A stretch of DNA of 64,000 nt from CALJFL01 sp047633055 (GTDB lineage Bacteria; Pseudomonadota; Gammaproteobacteria; Pseudomonadales; Halieaceae), in NCBI GenBank assembly GCA_047633055.1, contig JBLIEI010000017.1, forward strand, positions 1-64,000, written 5' to 3'. Shown here piece after piece: positions 8,783 to 16,734 of this stretch. How positions within the stretch are numbered: the stretch's first letter is position 1; every line of letters starts with the position of its first letter. Under the pieces are notes generated by a model. That model saw nothing but the letters and a program-made list of their open reading frames with translations. It ran no database searches and was not told the DNA's origin. The position numbers and the translations under genes were made by a program.

Positions 8783-9164
8783 TTTTGCAACCGGCCAATA
8801 ATCATGCCGGACTTGATTTTATCGCGTTGCCTTTGTGCTGCTGTTCGTATCTCTCCCATGCCCATGATTCCTATGGTTGATTTAGTATAGGCTGAGTGAA
8901 TTATATCACCATTTATAATAGATATAATCTATTAGGCGAAATAGCGCCCCGGTTGCACCCTAATGGCTCGTTACCACCAAAAGCCAACGTCTTGCATACA
9001 GATCAAGTGGAGTGCTACCGCAGAAGGAAAGCCATTCAATCGTATCTAGTTTGTATACTGATAACGCAATAAGATGTATTGGGAGCATTCCAACCACAGT
9101 CACATCTGCGCCCCGCCTACTCACAAAAATTACATTTGGATAAATACATGGGTAACGGAGAAAT
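8783..9164. other. Intergenic region with a 19-bp palindrome
   Basis: No gene is seen. TAATAGAT-ATA-ATCTATTA at 8916-8934 is a perfect dyad upstream of the broken glutaminase on the minus strand. It could have been an operator for that gene or for a divergent one. Confidence 0.4.
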
Positions 9165-9599
9165 ATGATGCTCAACCAACCCAGTCCTATCGATTTGACA
9201 CCAAACCTCTATCATCCGGAGTGCACCCCAGCATGGCTATTTGCCGACGTGCTAGAGGTGATTTTTAGGAAAGACCCGGAATTTCGCAACACAGAATGGG
9301 TTGGTCCACCTAACATTCACTGGTTCTGACTAACCGACGATGAGCTGATTTTTCTATTACCCGCAATTCAAGTTAACGTTAATCGCGGTGGAGGCGGTCA
9401 ATTCAATATTCTAAGCGGACATAACCGTTTAAAATGGATTTTCAATTCGTATGTTGACGAGATTATGGTGATGATGGCTGAAGGCCAGCAACCGGATGGC
9501 TCCTTAATGGGCCTAGAAATTGATCCTGTTAAGCCATCGGATAGAATTACTGTCGCGGTATTCGATGTTGAGGCTATGATTAAGTTGGTGCGGGGATGA
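9165..9599 (+). pseudogene. Hypothetical protein broken by one TGA
   Basis: A coherent 144-codon frame that starts ATGATG behind GGAGAAAT and is broken by a single in-frame TGA at 9327-9329 (codon 55), after NIHWF. It continues LTDDELIFLLPAIQV and later FNILSGHNRLKWIF and VAVFDVEAMIKLV. The stop most simply derives from TGG (Trp). No family is recognised. Codon use looks coding on both sides of the stop. Confidence 0.45.
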
Positions 9600-10154
9600 T
9601 GTGAGAGCTGCTTAGTCAGGCGATATCCGGTAACCATGGGGTATATCAAAATCACGCCCCTCTCACCGACGCCCAACCATGCCTCATTGTAATAAAACGG
9701 TTGAAGTAACGGCACCGGGGGTTGGATTATGATGAGTACGGTGGGCATAGTAATAGTGCAGGCTACGGTATGGTGATCGGAAAGATACTCGCTCACCTTG
9801 AAGAAAAAGTGACTCCAACCGGAGTAGACCTGCTGCCGAAATCCAGGCCCCCGCCAGCAACGGGTTTGTTTGCCTGAAGGCGTGAAATCGATATTTTCGT
9901 AAAGCCAGGTGTTTCCGAAAGGAAACAGCGCGGTATCTGTCGTCTTAAGGACAGGAATTGGCGGCAGTACGGGGTAAAATCCAACATGGGTAACCCGCTG
10001 TGGTGATATTTCGCGGTGATTTGACTGAAAAACGTGACCAAAAGTAGGCGCTCTAGGCGAAAGCTGACGCAAAAACTACTTCAGTACTCTAGGGCATCGG
10101 GCAATATCGCGTTGAAACCACCTATACTCGAGAGTTTTTATATCCTTGAAAAGC
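9600..10154. other. Region without an assigned gene
   Basis: On the minus strand an open frame (about 10072 down to 9600, reading FGNTWLYENIDFTPSGKQ and similar) runs without a stop, but it has no clear start site or known family and its end overlaps the plus-strand frame at 9165-9599. It may be the remains of a gene; I do not call it. Confidence 0.25.
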
Positions 10155-10184
10155 ATCAGGGGGCGGAATGCCCCCCCCCCTGAT
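10155..10184 (-). terminator. Likely rho-independent terminator of the CSLREA gene
   Basis: ATCAGGGGG on one arm and CCCCCTGAT on the other form a strong G:C stem with a short loop, 30 bases past the stop of the minus-strand gene. On that strand the stem is followed by GCTTTTC. The homopolymer run of ten C within the arm may vary in length between isolates. Confidence 0.55.
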
Positions 10185-10213
10185 TTATTATAAGATCAAT
10201 TTTCGGGAATGGT

Positions 10214-11506
10214 TTATGTCCTGTTGCTCATGTAGTGTAGCGAGCCAAGCCCGGCGAGAAGCATAAAGAGCATCATCCACCATATGTTTATCGCGGGGAT
10301 GGGGACGGGGACGGGGACAGTAGCTACAGCAGCAACAAACTCGTACGCGCCGATGTCGCACGAATCACCAGCGGGCTGCGGACGCGCGACGCCGCGCTGG
10401 TCAGTCGTGATACCAAAACCGCACCCCCCGGCATTGGGAATATTGTCCAATGCCGCACTGCCGGCGCCGAGCGCCATCGTCTGCGTGGGACCACCATTGT
10501 TTGCCAGCGCACCGAGGACGGGATCGCCGGTTGGAATGGTCGCGCCGCAAGAGTTAGCGACTGTGCCGCCGAATTGCAAGTTGTTGCCACCGTCGGTGAG
10601 CGTGCCACTACAGTTCCCGCCGCCCCCCACGCTATTGGCAACGATGGTGTTGCGAAGTGTTACTGTGCCGGCTGTAATGCCGTTGGAAATGGCGGCGGAT
10701 GCGCCGCCGCCGGTAACGTCGTTGAAATTGAAGGTACTGTTGGTAATAGTCACTGTGCCGCCGCCGATGCTGGCGTTGGCAATGGCGGCGCCGAAGCCCG
10801 AGGTCCCGCTGTTACCGGAGAAAGTGCTGTTCGTAACGGTGACTGTGCCGCCGTTACTGTAGTTGGCAATGCCACCGCCGTAGCCCGAGTTCGCGCTGTT
10901 ACCGGAGAAAGTGCTGTTCGTAACGGTGACTGTGCCGCCGCTACCGAAGTTGGCAATGCCACCGCCGTAGCCCGAGTTCGCGCTGTTACCGGAGAAAGTG
11001 CTGTTCGTAACGGTGACTGTGCCGCTGTTGTTAATGCCGCCGCCGAAGTCGCCGGCGACAAAGCCATTAGCAATCGTCAAATTATTCAGGGTTAGCGAAG
11101 CACCTGTATCAACTCTCGCCACTCGCACTGTATTGTTACCGCTAATGGTCACCGTTTGTCCTGCCCCATCAATCGTCAGCCCCACCGCATCGGTGATGTT
11201 CGGTAGAGTTGAGACAAGTGTAATCGTGCCGCTGAGGTTGAAGGTTATGGTGTCTGCGCCAGTACCTGCAGCGCAATCGGCGTTTGTCGCGGCATTGTTG
11301 TTAGCGTTTTCAATCGCTTCGCGCAACGTGCACTCACCGTCAACAGCAGTGGTGTCTAATAGAGAATCGACGGTGATTGTCGCCGCGTGCGCGGCAGGCG
11401 CCAGACCCGCAAAGACAGCAAACAACAAGAGTGACACAAAAACATTTAGACCGCGAGAGCCTCCGAAAGACAATTTCAATTCTGGAAAGAAGACTGTTCT
11501 TTTCAT
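10214..11506 (-). CDS. CSLREA-domain surface protein with tandem repeats and a C-terminal sorting-like tail
   Basis: A 430-residue secreted protein. The start is at 11506 (MKRTVFFPELK), where GGAGAA sits six bases upstream. A signal peptide ends at PAAHA. The CSLREA module (ITVDSLLDTT, then GECTLREAIENAN) is followed by parallel beta-helix repeats, including three near-identical 29-residue units with TVTVTNSTFSGNSANSGYG. Near the end come DPVLGALANNGGPTQTMALG and TDQRGVARP, the choice-of-anchor-Q pattern. A VPVPVPIPAIN-x-WW stretch, one membrane helix and SNRT form an IPTL-CTERM-like tail. The tail suggests sorting to the cell surface; the exact sorting enzyme is not in this window. Confidence 0.85.
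   Translation of the reverse strand: MKRTVFFPELKLSFGGSRGLNVFVSLLLFAVFAGLAPAAHAATITVDSLLDTTAVDGECTLREAIENANNNAATNADCAAGTGADTITFNLSGTITLVSTLPNITDAVGLTIDGAGQTVTISGNNTVRVARVDTGASLTLNNLTIANGFVAGDFGGGINNSGTVTVTNSTFSGNSANSGYGGGIANFGSGGTVTVTNSTFSGNSANSGYGGGIANYSNGGTVTVTNSTFSGNSGTSGFGAAIANASIGGGTVTITNSTFNFNDVTGGGASAAISNGITAGTVTLRNTIVANSVGGGGNCSGTLTDGGNNLQFGGTVANSCGATIPTGDPVLGALANNGGPTQTMALGAGSAALDNIPNAGGCGFGITTDQRGVARPQPAGDSCDIGAYEFVAAVATVPVPVPIPAINIWWMMLFMLLAGLGSLHYMSNRT
10806..11066 (-). repeat. Three 87-bp tandem repeats inside the CSLREA gene
   Basis: The word GTTACCGGAG recurs at 10811, 10898 and about 10985, an 87-bp period (29 codons) with few differences between units. Such repeats commonly expand and contract, which would change the length of the beta-helix. 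Confidence 0.8.
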
Positions 11507-11604
11507 ATTATTCTCCGCCATGAATTTAGTGACCGGTGCGCCTGATCGGGGGCTGCCCACGCGCGCGCTCCCGTCCGATCCGCACTACCATGTGAAAAAT
11601 TCGA

Positions 11605-11952
11605 CTATTCAGAAAAACAATGGGACTTTACTTTGTTTTTGTCAAGCGTATATGATAAGGAGCCAGAAATAGTCTTGTCCAATATGAAATCAGTCTGAAG
11701 CGATAACAGTTTCTGTGCATGATGGTAAGGATGAAAAGCATCATGAAGCTCGGCATATATTTGATGTACATTCAAGTTTACAAAGGCATACTTACAAATT
11801 AATTCAATGGCCTGAAAAGCATAACCTTTCCCCCCTCCTTTCCCCCTATCTCCTTCAAAAAAAATAATGATACCCAATCCCAATCCCAATCCCAATCCCA
11901 ACCGCTGATGCTTAAGTATGGGAAATATAAAGGCCCTTTTGAGAGTAGACAC
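11605..11952 (-). pseudogene. GNAT acetyltransferase remnant containing a hexamer repeat
   Basis: The middle (GIIIFFEGDRGKGGGKGYAFQAIELICKYAFVNLNVHQIYAEL) matches the acetyl-CoA-binding part of a GNAT N-acetyltransferase. The expected N-terminal half is missing; in its place is LGLGLGLGLG, encoded by four exact CCCAAT hexamers and a fifth imperfect one (11873-11902). The end also departs from the family. Probably a decayed gene with a repeat expanded inside it. Confidence 0.55.
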
Positions 11953-12140
11953 CCTCGCTGATTCTGTCGACTGGGCTTGCTGATCGGGAGAAATTCGCGC
12001 TTATTGATCCAAAAACCCTAGTCACCGTGTTGGGCATGCCATTCATATCCGTTCAATCCTGAACGACGGCACGCAGCAGCTCATGCCACACGGTTTCCAC
12101 TGGCTTCCTTGATGGCTGAGTGCAGTTGGACTGGGATCTG

Positions 12141-12545
12141 CTACCGCGCGCCCTTCCAAGCGAAAAGAGGCAAGGTCTCAGGGGGTGCCCGAGATGGTGG
12201 TCTCAATAGCGGCAGGGTGGAGGAGGTTGGATCCTTGTCGCGAAGATGAGCCAGAATCTTGTCAATGATGCCCTGGTCCTCAATACACGCAATGACCTTG
12301 ACCGCCCCGCCGCACCGACCGCAAATCTCGATATCGATGTTGAAGACGCGCTTAAGACGTTGAGCCCAGGTCTTCGCGGCGTGACGCTCACCTGCTGAGC
12401 GTACTTCATCATTGGATATGCGCTTCACACCTTTGCCGCGTTTGGCTGGAGTGACCAGCCCACGGCACTGGTGATTAGGGGCAAGAACGCCATGGTAGCG
12501 CGTTAGGTTGACCCTCGGTTTGTGTACCAGAGCCGCTAGTTAGAA
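12141..12545 (-). pseudogene. IS91-type transposase C-terminal remnant
   Basis: Reading in from about 12545 the frame gives LALVHKPRVNLTRYHGVLAP and then RGKGVKRISNDE, TWAQRLKRVFNIDIEICGRCGGAVKVIACIEDQGIIDKILAHL. This is the C-terminal part of the Y2 (rolling-circle) IS91-type transposase, with its C-x2-C zinc-like pair. The catalytic N-terminal part is gone. A shorter fragment of the same kind lies at 57212-57285. Confidence 0.8.
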
Positions 12546-12653
12546 GGCTCTAAAGTCAAGAAAAGTGACCCCTATGGCATCGATCAGGGCGGTGTACTAT
12601 TGTTGATATACTCCTAATCAAGTAATCAAGTAATCAACCATTACCAATCGAGT

Positions 12654-14009
12654 ATGCCTATGAAGAACACATGCACCAACATCGACCAATTCATGGCTGG
12701 CTTGCGCAAGCGAAATCCAGGCCAGGAAGAATTTCACGAAGCCGTCCAAGAGGTGGCCGCCGACGTGCTGCCATTCATTGCGAATCATAAAGACTATCAA
12801 GGTGAATGCCTGCTGGAGCGGCTAACCGAACCTGACCGCGTCATCTCATTCCGCGTGAGCTGGGTCGATGATGAAGGCAATGTCCGCGCCAACCGTGCTT
12901 GGCGCGTGCAGTTCTGCAACGCCATCGGTCCCTATAAGGGCGGCATGCGTTTCGACGAAACCGTCACTGAGAGCGTGCTGAAGTTCCTCGGCTTCGAACA
13001 GATCTTCAAGAACAGCCTTACCGGCCTGCCTATGGGCGGTGCCAAGGGTGGCTCTAACTTTAATCCGAAAGGCAAGAGCGATGGCGAGGTGATGCGCTTC
13101 TGCCAGTCACTGATGACCGAACTGCACCGCTACATCGGCCCGGACAAGGACGTGCCCGCAGGAGACATCGGCGTCGGTGCGAGGGAGATCGGCTACATGT
13201 TCGGCCAGTATCGTCGCCTGTCGCACACCTTCACCGGTGCAATGACCGGCAAGGGAATCTCGTTCGGCGGTAGTGTCGGCAGGAAAGAAGCGACCGGCTA
13301 CGGTGTCGTCTACTTCATGCGCGAGATCCTTTGCGCGGTCGATGATGGCATCAAAGGCAAGACGGCCGTCGTCTCTGGCTCCGGGAACGTCGCTCTCTAC
13401 TGCATCGAAAAGTTGGTGCAGCTCGGAGCCAAGCCGCTGACCGCTAGCGACAGCTCTGGGTTCATCCATGATCCTGACGGCATCGACGAGGAGAAACTCG
13501 CCTTCCTCAAAGATTTGAAGGAAGTGCGGCGCGGGCGTATCGAGGAGTATGCGGAGAAATTCGGCTGCACTTTCAAAGAGGGACGCCCTTGGGGAGTGAA
13601 AGCCGACCTAGCATTTCCATGCGCCACGCAGAACGAGCTGAACGGTGACGAAGCGAAATCATTGATCGACAACGGACTCATCGCAATGGCCGAGGGCGCG
13701 AACATGCCCTGCGAATCCAAAGCGCAGCACCTGCTAAGGAAGCACGTGCTCTACGCTCCCGGCAAAGCCTCCAACGCCGGCGGTGTGGCCGTTTCTGGAT
13801 TGGAACAAAGCCAGAACTCACAGCGCATCAGCTGGTCGCTCGAAGAAGTCGACAAGCGCCTGCAGGGAATCATGAAAGACATCCACGGCAAGTGCCTCAA
13901 ACACGGCGAAGCCGAAGGGGGAGATGATAAAACCGACTATGTGCGCGGGGCAAACATCGGCGGCTTCATCAAAGTGGCGGACGCCTTGCAGGAGTGCGGC
14001 GTCTTCTAA
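12654..14009 (+). CDS. gdhA: NADP-type glutamate dehydrogenase
   Basis: A 451-residue hexameric-type glutamate dehydrogenase that interconverts 2-oxoglutarate plus ammonia and glutamate, the anabolic NADPH form by length. The substrate site reads RVQFCNAIGPYKGGMRF (Lys95) and PMGGAKGGS (catalytic Lys131); the nucleotide fold has VSGSGNVALYCIEKL. The start is ATG at 12654 or 12660. Its GC-rich codon use differs from the decayed genes on either side, which hints at separate acquisition. The 14-kb REP-like pair follows shortly after the stop. Confidence 0.95.
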   Translation: MPMKNTCTNIDQFMAGLRKRNPGQEEFHEAVQEVAADVLPFIANHKDYQGECLLERLTEPDRVISFRVSWVDDEGNVRANRAWRVQFCNAIGPYKGGMRFDETVTESVLKFLGFEQIFKNSLTGLPMGGAKGGSNFNPKGKSDGEVMRFCQSLMTELHRYIGPDKDVPAGDIGVGAREIGYMFGQYRRLSHTFTGAMTGKGISFGGSVGRKEATGYGVVYFMREILCAVDDGIKGKTAVVSGSGNVALYCIEKLVQLGAKPLTASDSSGFIHDPDGIDEEKLAFLKDLKEVRRGRIEEYAEKFGCTFKEGRPWGVKADLAFPCATQNELNGDEAKSLIDNGLIAMAEGANMPCESKAQHLLRKHVLYAPGKASNAGGVAVSGLEQSQNSQRISWSLEEVDKRLQGIMKDIHGKCLKHGEAEGGDDKTDYVRGANIGGFIKVADALQECGVF

Positions 14010-14037
14010 CTTGCATTGCAACAGTCCAACCCAGAAT

Positions 14038-14157
14038 GGCAATACGGCGGCAATATGGGGTCAGAACCTTTTTTCGGCGTGGATATCAAATTTTACTGGC
14101 GGATTGGGGAGAGGCAAATAAAGAAAGGGCTCTGACCCCTTTAGTTACCTTTAGTTA
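14038..14157. repeat. Second REP-like family pair (GGGGTCAGA ends)
   Basis: GGGGTCAGA (14057-14065) and its inverse TCTGACCCC (14131-14139) enclose 65 bases. This end differs from the GGGACAGACCACG family. The flanks again carry small duplications: GGCAATA twice on the left (14038-14055) and a perfect 10-bp tandem CCTTTAGTTA on the right (14138-14157). No matching RAYT gene for this end is in the window. Confidence 0.75.
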
Positions 14158-14291
14158 AATCCAGAAGTTCATCATGCGTGAGAAATACACGAAAGAACTG
14201 CAATAGGGCTTAGGGAAGATTTATAGTTGATGTATTGGAGAGAAATTGAATACATCATCCTTGCCCAACTCGAACTTAGTAGGTCCCCTTT

Positions 14292-15212
14292 ATGGCTACA
14301 CGCACACATGCACACAATGAGCAACGCGCCCTTAAAATCTCACTTTACGGAGTGTTGTTTTTTGTGGTCTTGGCAATAGGCTTTGCACTGATAACAAAAT
14401 CTGATGCCATTTTGTTCGATGGCGTTTACTCTTTGATTGCTTTCTGCATGGCGATTTTGACATTGAAAGTTGCACGTTTGGCTCAGCGACCGGACGATGA
14501 CAAATTTCATTTCGGCTACACTGCGATGGAGCCTACGCTCAATTTGTTTAAGTCATTAATTGTCATCGTAACCTGCGTATTTGCTCTGACGGGCGCAGTC
14601 AATCGACTTTTGGCGGGAGGAAACCAAGCGGAATATGGGCTCGCAATTGTGTATGGGGCGATATCGACGACAGGCTGCTTTTACATTGCCTGGCGAATGC
14701 GGCGTAGCAGCATGGACTATCGTTCAGATTTGGTTGGGGTGGAGGCAAAGACGTGGTTTGTTGACGGACTACTGAGTTTCGGCGTTTTGCTGGGCTTCAT
14801 CGTCGCCTGGAGTTTAGAATTGTCGGGTTTAGGTCGTTATGCGCCGCTGGTCGACCCACTATTACTCATCAGTTTGGTGGTGTTGGCGCTGCCAATACCC
14901 GCAAAGATACTGTTCGACAGTTTGAAAGAGGTCGTGGCGATGGCTCCTCCCGAACACGTGGTCGACGAGATCGAAAATAAATTGTTAGAGACACTGAACT
15001 GCGTTAGCACGGAGCATGTCGAGCTGAGGGTCAGCAAACGCGGCCGCGTTACGTATTTACTGGTTCATGTGGTGGTGGATGATGACTTCGAGGTGCGAGA
15101 CATCGCTGCACTCGACCAAATTCGCAAAAAGAGTGAATCGGAGTTGAAGCTGTGGAATTCCGAGATAGTCATGGACATGTTGTTTGTTCGCGATAGAGAG
15201 CTCGCCGGATAG
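14292..15212 (+). CDS. Cation diffusion facilitator family efflux protein
   Basis: A 306-residue CDF-type inner-membrane transporter with about six helices, exporting divalent metal (Zn, Fe, Mn or similar) against protons. The first metal-site pair is in SDAILFDGVYS (D-x3-D) and the second region in WFVDGLLSFGVLLG. A cytoplasmic domain of about 90 residues (EHVVDEIENKLLE to MDMLFV) matches the usual C-terminal dimer domain. The start follows a weak AGTAGG site. The specific metal cannot be read from sequence. Confidence 0.85.
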   Translation: MATRTHAHNEQRALKISLYGVLFFVVLAIGFALITKSDAILFDGVYSLIAFCMAILTLKVARLAQRPDDDKFHFGYTAMEPTLNLFKSLIVIVTCVFALTGAVNRLLAGGNQAEYGLAIVYGAISTTGCFYIAWRMRRSSMDYRSDLVGVEAKTWFVDGLLSFGVLLGFIVAWSLELSGLGRYAPLVDPLLLISLVVLALPIPAKILFDSLKEVVAMAPPEHVVDEIENKLLETLNCVSTEHVELRVSKRGRVTYLLVHVVVDDDFEVRDIAALDQIRKKSESELKLWNSEIVMDMLFVRDRELAG

Positions 15213-15247
15213 AGGGAGTGTAGACAATACCACTATTGGAGTGATTT

Positions 15248-15425
15248 ATGACAAAACGACAAAGCTATGCCAAAGAGTTCAAGATCGAAGCTGTTCGCCT
15301 ATCTAGAGGAGTCCGAGAAAAATGGGATGTAGATATCTCGCGAATTAGGAATCCGGCGAAATCTGCTTTACAAATGGCAAAAGGAACTGGAATCCAAAGG
15401 TGATGACGCCTGTCCTGTGCCAAAT
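15248..15425 (+). pseudogene. IS3-family OrfA remnant
   Basis: MTKRQSYAKEFKIEAVRL, then in a shifted frame the LEESEKNG-like segment, and in a third register LLYKWQKELESKG. This is the helix-turn-helix OrfA of an IS3-type element with frameshifts. It stops abruptly where the rve-type element starts, so that element probably inserted into it. Confidence 0.7.
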
Positions 15426-16578
15426 ACTAAATTCAAGCCGCCACCGGCAATTGATATAAGCCGTTGCAGTGCTTTTTCCATTGGTAATGGTCGATCGAAA
15501 CAATCTTCTTGTCCGACGCTTCACCATAAGCCATTGCCGTGGGTGTCTTTATGTCCAAAGAAGAATGCACTCGAACATCATTGTAATAGGTCTGAAACTG
15601 ATCGAGTTTATCTTGCAAATCGCGACTGTTAAAAAACATAAGATGATCCAGATACTCTCTTCGGGTGGTCCCAATCACACGCTCAATAAACGGATGCGAA
15701 GTCGGCGTATCAGGTACTGATTTCAATTCCGCAACGTCAAGGATCCTCAAGTTGCATTGCCATCGATGAAACAGGAACAGTGGATCATTATCCGAACTCA
15801 AATACTTCGGCAGTGATTTGCTAGAAATAACTTCGTTAAACATCCGGCAATAGGCGACGCCATCGCAGTCACCAGCATGGACAGAAAATCCGATAATCCT
15901 TCGGGTATATTGATCCAAAACCACCATAAACCAGTGGGATTTCAGCATAATCGACTCACAACGGAAAAGATCTACGGACCACAAACTGTCTTTCATATGG
16001 CCAATAAACGTTAACCACGAGGGACCATCACCAGACGGTAGTTTATCCTTGTTTTTACGCAGTATTCTGCCAACCGCGAAGCGGCTAATGGTATTCCCGA
16101 ATGCTTTGAATATCTGCATTGAAATACGGCCATAGCCGAAAGATGGATTACGCCTTTTCATCTCGATAACAAGATCAATAATTGCTTGATCTCGTGGCTT
16201 TCTACCTAAAATTCTCCTGGTCTTATTCGAGTATAGTCTGCTGTATTTGCGATTAACCAGTGATTTGTGGAAAGTAAGAAGTGTGGTGGGTTTAATAATA
16301 ACTGCAATCTTTTTGAGCCGACTTTCACTGATAAAAAAAGCCAATATTCCAAACAGAAATCTATCCGATGTACAGAGTACAGGTGATCTCTTCTTGCCTC
16401 GATTCATTACGATGAGTTGCTGTTTCATCGCCATCGATTCCGCCATTACAACTTTCACTCCGCCAGGCTTTAGCAGTTTGATAGCAGAGACAAAAAAATG
16501 GCTTAGTAGCTCAATGGCTTCAGACATGAAGATACTTTAATGCGGTGAAATTTAAACACAAGTTCGCACAAGCTGTTG
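15416..16578 (-). mobile_element. rve-type insertion sequence (approximate limits)
   Basis: The transposase gene at 15433-16527 is bracketed by weakly similar inverted sequences: TGTGCCAAATACTAAATTC on the left and, inverted, TGTGCGAACTTGTGTTTAAA on the right. The match is imperfect, so the boundaries are a guess. No target duplication could be verified. Confidence 0.4.
15433..16527 (-). CDS. Integrase/transposase of the rve (DDE) superfamily
   Basis: A 364-residue transposase. A helical N-terminal region is followed by a DNA-binding part (RRNPSFGYGRISMQIF), then the DDE catalytic core: WSVDLFRCE (first Asp), LSSDNDPLF (second Asp) and HPFIERVIGTTRREYLDHL (Glu). The C-terminal NDVRVHSSLDIKTP is typical of IS481/IS3-like integrases. 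The frame is intact, so it may be functional. The neighbouring IS3 OrfA fragment belongs to another element. Confidence 0.85.
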   Translation of the reverse strand: MSEAIELLSHFFVSAIKLLKPGGVKVVMAESMAMKQQLIVMNRGKKRSPVLCTSDRFLFGILAFFISESRLKKIAVIIKPTTLLTFHKSLVNRKYSRLYSNKTRRILGRKPRDQAIIDLVIEMKRRNPSFGYGRISMQIFKAFGNTISRFAVGRILRKNKDKLPSGDGPSWLTFIGHMKDSLWSVDLFRCESIMLKSHWFMVVLDQYTRRIIGFSVHAGDCDGVAYCRMFNEVISSKSLPKYLSSDNDPLFLFHRWQCNLRILDVAELKSVPDTPTSHPFIERVIGTTRREYLDHLMFFNSRDLQDKLDQFQTYYNDVRVHSSLDIKTPTAMAYGEASDKKIVSIDHYQWKKHCNGLYQLPVAA

Positions 16579-16734
16579 TTTGAGCGGTGGAATTAGTAAT
16601 GCGCACACCACAGGCAGAAGCAGCGGCTTGATGTCGAATAGGGGATGTTTTCCGATCCGGAAAAGTTAAGTTGTCAAAACCGTTGAAATGCAAAATTCTC
16701 CACCCACCCGGGTGGGTGACCAAAGAACATTGTA

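Noticed and set aside
8803..8822. A word resembling the 17-bp operator near 8803 (GGCCAATAATCATGCC on the plus strand)
   Set aside because: Too many mismatches to the GGAATCATATTCGGCCA word; it lies far from the cluster and upstream of a pseudogene.
9327..9329. Selenocysteine at the internal TGA
   Set aside because: No SECIS-like hairpin or selenoprotein context was seen. A tryptophan codon changed to TGA is simpler.
9600..10072. Minus-strand open frame over 9398-10072 as a gene
   Set aside because: Its end is antisense to a coherent plus-strand frame, and no family, start site or signal was found.
10294..10320. GGGGA-C repeats in the CSLREA gene as a REP remnant
   Set aside because: They encode the VP-rich linker of the sorting tail and lack the GACCACG part; the protein reading explains them.
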